This document shows, one piece after another, positions 60,108-64,000 of a stretch of DNA of 64,000 nt. The notes under the pieces were generated by a model, which ran no database searches, had not been told where the DNA came from, and worked only from the letters and a program-made list of their open reading frames with translations. Both the position numbers and the translations under genes were made by a program. Position 1 is the first letter of the stretch, and each line of letters opens with the position of its first letter. Origin of the DNA: an uncultured Blautia sp. (GTDB lineage: Bacteria > Bacillota > Clostridia > Lachnospirales > Lachnospiraceae); contig CAKRMK010000006.1 of NCBI GenBank assembly GCA_934364795.1, positions 59,974 to 123,973 on the forward strand, given 5' to 3'.

Positions 60108-60630
60108 TCCGTTTTCCTCCTTTATGCCAGATGGGAATTCCATATACCACTTCTACAACTTCCTCTGCCATTTCTCCAATTTTCTGATTGATTTTTCCAA
60201 GATACTCCTGATAGCGCACTGTATCGCCCTCATAACTGGCTGCTTCCGAAAAAATCTCATTGGTTACAATTACCAGATGTCTGGTCTGCGCCTTTAATTT
60301 TTTTACGCCTTCCAGTACAGCTTCCACCGTTTTTTCGCCGGCACCTGCTTCCTCAAACATTTCGTTTGCCACAAGATTGGACATACATTCTAAAAGGACG
60401 ATGGATTCCTCTGGAAATTCCAGATTCTTAAGTCCGGTATAACATTCCACAGTTTCAAAACCTTTTCCGGCTCTCATATTCTGATGGCGTTTTACCCGCC
60501 TGTAGCTTTCTTCATCATAAGGATGCATGGTTGCAATGTAAAACCGTTTTCCCTGTCCAAACGACACTATTTTATCTTCTGCAAAAGCAGATTTTCCACT
60601 TCCGCTTCCTCCGGTGACTACGACCATCAT
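60088..60630 (-). CDS. cobU: Adenosylcobinamide kinase / adenosylcobinamide-phosphate guanylyltransferase
   Basis: A 180-residue CobU. The P-loop is VVVTGGSGSGKSAFAEDKI, the guanylylated histidine lies in RRVKRHQNMRAGKGFETVE, and the C-terminal VTNEIFSEAASYEGDTVRYQ is conserved. It phosphorylates adenosylcobinamide and transfers GMP. It starts one base after the cobT stop; the GGAG site lies within cobT. The length is normal for the family. Confidence 0.93.
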   Translation of the reverse strand: MMVVVTGGSGSGKSAFAEDKIVSFGQGKRFYIATMHPYDEESYRRVKRHQNMRAGKGFETVECYTGLKNLEFPEESIVLLECMSNLVANEMFEEAGAGEKTVEAVLEGVKKLKAQTRHLVIVTNEIFSEAASYEGDTVRYQEYLGKINQKIGEMAEEVVEVVYGIPIWHKGGKRIENAVE

Positions 60631-60631
60631 T

Positions 60632-61684
60632 TTATTTCAGCTCCTCATACTGATCTACATGGATATCGTCAAACGTACTTAATGTATTGTAAAGTGTTGC
60701 TCCCATGTCAAGGAACGGGCAAAGGGCAATGGCTCCGGTTCCCTCTCCCAGACACATATCTGCGTGAAGCACCGCTTCTTTTCCAAGCTTTTCAAGAACA
60801 AGATGGGCTGCCGGTTCTTTGGAAACATGGCTTGCAATCATATAACCAGATGCCTCCGGACAAAGCATAGCTGCCACAAGTGCTGCAACGCCAGAAATAA
60901 ACCCATCGATCAAAACCGGCATTTTAAGTGCTGCACCTCCAAGATATACCCCTGACATTCCTGCAATATCAAGTCCCCCGACTTTCGCCAGGACATCTAC
61001 CGGATCCGATGCATCCGGTTTATTTAATGCAACCGCTTTTTTGATTGCTTCTATTTTCCTTATAAGGCCTTCACTGGACAGTCCGGCTCCCCGCCCTGTC
61101 ATAGTTTCCACAGGCTGCTTCAAAAGCACAGATGCAACTGCGCTGCTGGTGGTGGTATTTCCAATCCCCATCTCTCCTGTTGCCAGAAGACGGTATCCTT
61201 GTTCTTTCAGTTCTTCTGCCATGGCAATTCCTGCTTCAATTCCTTTTATTGCCTCTTCTCTTGTCATTGCAGGACCTTTTGTCATATTCCTGGTTCCGTA
61301 CATAACCTTCAGATCTGTACGGGCAGTAGTGTCTCGTACCATTCCCACATCCACAGGTTTCACGGAAACACCGCACTGATGGCACATTACACATGCAGTT
61401 GTAGTTTCTTTCACAAAGTTATCTGCAACAATGGCTGTTACTTCCTGTCCGGTCTGGGTAACGCCTTCTTCTACAACGCCGTTATCAGCACACATGGCAA
61501 CAAGTGCCTTTTTTGTAATATCTACTTTTACTTCACCTGTCATTCCCACAATCTGTGTGATCAGATCTTCCATTTTTCCAAGAGAATGAAGGGGCTTTGC
61601 TATACTGTCCCATCTTTTTTTTGCGACCTGCATTTTTTCCTCATCCAAGGGCTTTATCTGTTTCAGTGTTTCTTCTAATGTCAT
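60632..61684 (-). CDS. cobT: Nicotinate-nucleotide--dimethylbenzimidazole phosphoribosyltransferase
   Basis: A 350-residue CobT that activates the lower ligand base as alpha-ribazole phosphate. It has MCADNGVVEEGVTQTGQEVT, the GEMGIGNTTTSSAVASVLL phosphate-site motif, GAGLSSEGL and the C-terminal GEGTGAIALCPFLDMG with the catalytic glutamate. GGAGG precedes the ATG, which overlaps the gtrA-type gene's TGA by ATGA. No lower-ligand synthesis genes (bza or bluB) are in the window, so the base may be made elsewhere or taken up. Confidence 0.95.
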   Translation of the reverse strand: MTLEETLKQIKPLDEEKMQVAKKRWDSIAKPLHSLGKMEDLITQIVGMTGEVKVDITKKALVAMCADNGVVEEGVTQTGQEVTAIVADNFVKETTTACVMCHQCGVSVKPVDVGMVRDTTARTDLKVMYGTRNMTKGPAMTREEAIKGIEAGIAMAEELKEQGYRLLATGEMGIGNTTTSSAVASVLLKQPVETMTGRGAGLSSEGLIRKIEAIKKAVALNKPDASDPVDVLAKVGGLDIAGMSGVYLGGAALKMPVLIDGFISGVAALVAAMLCPEASGYMIASHVSKEPAAHLVLEKLGKEAVLHADMCLGEGTGAIALCPFLDMGATLYNTLSTFDDIHVDQYEELK

Positions 61685-62097
61685 GATTTCCTCCCACTGG
61701 TGAACACCAGGAATTTACTGAATATGTAATTTAAAGCAAGTACCACAAACTGTGTGATAAATTTGCCAACCATGTCATGCAGATGCATGATTTCCGCAAA
61801 GAACCAGACGCCACCAACTTCAACCACCATTGTGATCAGCCTTGCGCTGACAAATTTACAGAAGGGACGGATATGGTCTTTCAGGGTTTCACATTTATCC
61901 CGGAAAACAAATTTGGAATTTACAACATATGCAAACAGAATTGCCAGAATAATAGAAATTACATTTGCAAGTTCACGCTGTACGCCGCCCTGACGTAATA
62001 CAAAAAAGCTTGCCAGATTTACTACGGTTGTACAGCCGCCAAAAAATACATAACGTATCATATCATTGGCATATAATTTTTTAATGAGTTTTATCAT
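61681..62097 (-). CDS. GtrA-family membrane protein
   Basis: A 138-residue membrane protein with four hydrophobic segments, beginning MIRYVFFGGCTTVVNLASFF, the GtrA signature. GtrA-type proteins are thought to help move undecaprenyl-phosphate-linked sugars made by a partner glycosyltransferase. It overlaps that partner (62081-63043) by 17 bases and cobT by 4 bases. AGGAGG precedes the ATG. Confidence 0.88.
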   Translation of the reverse strand: MIKLIKKLYANDMIRYVFFGGCTTVVNLASFFVLRQGGVQRELANVISIILAILFAYVVNSKFVFRDKCETLKDHIRPFCKFVSARLITMVVEVGGVWFFAEIMHLHDMVGKFITQFVVLALNYIFSKFLVFTSGRKS

Positions 62098-63043
62098 GGT
62101 TTACCTCCTGGTAGGCGTCTTGTTTTCCTCTCTTGATCTGGGAAATAATATAGCGGGGACGCCTTTTTACTTCTTCATAAATTTTTGCAATATAGTAGCC
62201 GATGATTCCCAGGCTTAACATAATGGCACTTCCAATAAGCAGAAGTACAATCAGAGTGGTTGTATACCCTTCTACTGCCCTGCCTGCAAAAAACTGCACA
62301 ACAGAGTAGATGATCAGAATCAAAGAACAGCCAAAACAGGCACCGCCAATGATCGTCACAAACTGCAGAGGTGCTGTTGTAAATGCAACGATATTGGTAA
62401 ATGCATATTTCACCAGGGACCAGGTAGACCATTTTGATTCCCCGGCTTCACGGTCATGTACTTCAAATTCTACACAGGTAGTTTTAAATCCCACCCAGGA
62501 AGAAGTAGCACGGAAAAACATATTTCGCTCTGGCATACTTAAAATACTGTCCACTGCTTTTCTGTCCAGCATTTTAAAATCTGAAGCATTTTGCATATTC
62601 ACACCAGTTGCCTTTGACATAATGCCATAAAAAAATCCTGCACTTTCTTTATGAAGAAGGCTTTCCTTTCCGCGACTTTTTTTCACCCCTTCAATTACTT
62701 CAAAGCCTTGCTTCCACAGCTCATGCATGGACAAAAGAGTTTCTGGAGGGTGCTGCAGATCACAGTCCATAACTGCCACCACATCTCCAGTTGCCTGTGC
62801 AAGCCCTGCGTATACTGCAGCTTCTTTTCCAAAATTTCTGGAAAAATGAACACCAAGAACATTTTCATCCCGTTCCCCGGCTTTTGTGATTTCGTCCCAG
62901 GTTCTGTCTTTTGAGCCATCGTCTACAAGTACAAGTTCATAGGAAATACCAGCCCCACTTAAAACCTCCCGAAGCACACGGCAGGTTTTTGCCACCATCA
63001 GTTCTTCATTATAAGCCGGCAGAACTACTGATAATCTGCTCAT
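62081..63043 (-). CDS. Family 2 glycosyltransferase, GtrB/dolichol-phosphate-mannose-synthase-like
   Basis: A 320-residue membrane-bound glycosyltransferase. The N-terminal GT-A domain has LSVVLPAYNEELMVAKT, ELVLVDDGSKDRTWDE and VAVMDCDLQHPPE (the DxD site). Two C-terminal membrane helices follow (around residues 228-290). It probably transfers a sugar to undecaprenyl phosphate for cell envelope decoration, with GtrA as partner. It is the first gene behind the promoter at 63158-63186 and appears to lead the cobT-U-S transcript. Confidence 0.9.
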   Translation of the reverse strand: MSRLSVVLPAYNEELMVAKTCRVLREVLSGAGISYELVLVDDGSKDRTWDEITKAGERDENVLGVHFSRNFGKEAAVYAGLAQATGDVVAVMDCDLQHPPETLLSMHELWKQGFEVIEGVKKSRGKESLLHKESAGFFYGIMSKATGVNMQNASDFKMLDRKAVDSILSMPERNMFFRATSSWVGFKTTCVEFEVHDREAGESKWSTWSLVKYAFTNIVAFTTAPLQFVTIIGGACFGCSLILIIYSVVQFFAGRAVEGYTTTLIVLLLIGSAIMLSLGIIGYYIAKIYEEVKRRPRYIISQIKRGKQDAYQEVNHDKTH

Positions 63044-63157
63044 TTTTTTACCTCTTGACTGCTGTCACGATTTTAACACGTTCTAAAGTCTGTTTGAAAA
63101 GACTCTGAAATCAGCAGCATCTTTTACTTTCTTTTTGCATCTTTTTTCAACGTTCCC

Positions 63158-63186
63158 ATTATATTACAAAACGATTTTGCAGGCAA
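63158..63186 (-). promoter_or_regulatory. Predicted promoter of the glycosyltransferase-gtrA-cobTUS unit
   Basis: TTGCCT (63181-63186) and perfect TATAAT (63158-63163) on the minus strand, 17-base spacing, in the 342-base gap 63044-63385. The leader (about 110 bases) contains a TTTTCAAACAGACTTTAGAA segment also found near-identically at 50244-50264. No riboswitch was seen. Confidence 0.75.
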
Positions 63187-63242
63187 CCCAAATTCATTTT
63201 CTTAAAAAAATCTTCAGAATTGTACAACGGAATTTTTTATTA

Positions 63243-63291
63243 CACAAGAAAGACCTGTGATACTACCCATTACAGGTAATACCGCAGGTCT
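63243..63291 (-). terminator. Terminator downstream of nifJ
   Basis: AGACCTG and CAGGTCT close a hairpin with further imperfect inner pairing (GGTATTACC with GGGTAGTATC), followed by TTTCTTG on the minus strand. It lies about 95 bases after the nifJ stop. Confidence 0.65.
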
Positions 63292-63385
63292 ACTTTACGC
63301 TACGACACGATAAACGTTACTGTCTCATTAACTTACAGCCGTTTATACTATTTATTTGTAATGCGGGCTTTGCCGCGGATATTTC

Positions 63386-64000
63386 TTATTCCTCTGTTCC
63401 GTACAGAGTGATCAGCTTCTGCAGATATTCATATCTTGCTTTTGCTTCAGACTGGTTCTTAGCAAACAGTCTGGCAGCTTTCTCAGGATTCTGACGCTGT
63501 AAGGAGTTGTAACGAACCTCACCATTTAAGAATTCCTGATAATCTGTCATATCTGGAGCTTTGGAATCAAGGCTGAACTTGCTTCCCTCAGCAGCCGGAT
63601 TGAAGCGGAAGTTGTGCCAGTATCCACACTTAACAGCAAGCTCTTCCTCTGTCTGAGCTTTGGACATACCCTTCTTGATACCATGATTGATACATGGAGC
63701 GTATGCGATGATAAGTGATGGTCCCGGATAAGCCTCTGCCTCTGCAATTGCTTTGATAGCCTGGTTGAAGTCAGCGCCCATGGAGATCTGTGCAACATAT
63801 ACATAACCATAGCTCATTGCGATAGAAGCCATATCTTTCTTCTTAGTCTCTTTACCGCCAGCAGCGAACTGTGCGATTGCACCTGTAGGTGTAGACTTGG
63901 AAGACTGTCCACCTGTGTTGGAATAAACCTCTGTATCGAATACCATAACGTTGATGTCGCGTCCGCTTGCGAGAACGTGGTCAACACCACCGAATCCGAT
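63386..64000 (-). CDS. nifJ: Pyruvate:ferredoxin (flavodoxin) oxidoreductase, C-terminal part cut by window edge
   Basis: About 204 C-terminal residues of an enzyme usually near 1170 long. The frame runs open to the right edge (IGFGGVDHVLASGRDINV, MVFDTEVYSNTGGQ), which is the thiamine-diphosphate-binding part of domain VI; GVDHVLASGRD and TGGQSSKSTPTGAIAQFA are diagnostic. It oxidises pyruvate to acetyl-CoA and CO2 with reduction of ferredoxin, a central step in anaerobic fermentation. The internal ATG at 63946 is not the start. Confidence 0.95.
   Translation of the reverse strand: MGFGGVDHVLASGRDINVMVFDTEVYSNTGGQSSKSTPTGAIAQFAAGGKETKKKDMASIAMSYGYVYVAQISMGADFNQAIKAIAEAEAYPGPSLIIAYAPCINHGIKKGMSKAQTEEELAVKCGYWHNFRFNPAAEGSKFSLDSKAPDMTDYQEFLNGEVRYNSLQRQNPEKAARLFAKNQSEAKARYEYLQKLITLYGTEE

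Noticed and set aside
1-64000. CRISPR arrays, tRNA or rRNA genes, insertion sequences, prophage genes
   Set aside because: I found no regularly spaced repeats, no cloverleaf-like sequence, no transposase or integrase frame and no phage structural genes.

Overview
The window looks like chromosomal DNA of an anaerobic, low-to-moderate GC Firmicute, most likely a gut Lachnospiraceae (Blautia/Dorea-like). The evidence is the complete anaerobic (cbi) cobalamin pathway, a hemA-sirC-hemC/cobA/hemD-hemB porphyrinoid cluster in the order known from Clostridium josui, a pyruvate:ferredoxin oxidoreductase, LuxS, strong GGAGG ribosome binding sites, frequent TTG starts and the selenium-dependent purine hydroxylase gene set typical of purinolytic Clostridia. 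I see no rRNA, tRNA, CRISPR array, prophage or insertion sequence.

Layout. (1) Positions 1-5363, minus strand: hemB (5' end only), a HemC-CobA-HemD triple fusion, precorrin-2 dehydrogenase and hemA, preceded by a clear promoter and a structured attenuator-like leader, then cobaltochelatase cbiK. (2) 5588-9589: an inositol-phosphatase-like gene, a radical SAM protein, and a pyridoxal kinase divergent from a MocR/PdxR regulator whose PLP lysine is replaced by arginine. (3) 9670-21994, minus strand: cbiD-L-F-G-H-(J/E/T fusion)-A-B-cobD-P-C, driven by a sigma-A-type promoter and a cobalamin riboswitch with terminator. (4) 22234-33963: MATE exporter, RluA-type pseudouridine synthase, a CoA supply operon (coaBC, ECF pantothenate S component, coaX), a YtqB/MnmM-like methyltransferase, a cyclophilin lipoprotein, a 5'-truncated codB remnant, luxS, an SH3b lipoprotein, an XdhC-family protein and a DAACS symporter. 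(5) 34029-58059: a purine/hydantoin catabolic island resembling the E. coli ygeWXY-hyuA-yqeABC-ygfJK-ssnA-xdh set: hydantoinase, YheO-like regulator, ygeX, ygeY, ygeW and carbamate kinase on the left; on the right (minus) ssnA, ygfK, a fused selenium-dependent xanthine dehydrogenase and a polyferredoxin, then a three-subunit xanthine dehydrogenase with yqeB, yqeC and mocA, and finally two bacterial microcompartment (BMC) shell proteins under their own promoter. (6) 58355-63043, minus strand: a glycosyltransferase/GtrA pair translationally coupled to cobT-cobU-cobS, a shortened CobU-like protein and cobC, completing lower-ligand assembly. (7) 63386-64000: the C-terminal part of nifJ.

How it fits together. 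HemA to HemD make uroporphyrinogen III; the CobA domain and the dehydrogenase make sirohydrochlorin; CbiK inserts cobalt; the cbi operon builds cobyric acid and adenosylcobinamide phosphate; CobU/S/T/C attach the nucleotide loop. Separately, two molybdenum hydroxylases with YqeB/YqeC/MocA cofactor maturation, YgfK and SsnA would open and process purines. The hydantoinase, YgeX/Y/W and carbamate kinase would carry ring-opened products to ammonia, pyruvate and ATP through carbamoyl phosphate. The points most worth a second look are the BMC shell pair in the purine island without a visible vertex protein, the hemA leader with interleaved stems ahead of a U tract (same topology as the cbiD expression platform), and the palindromic sites around the ssnA promoter.
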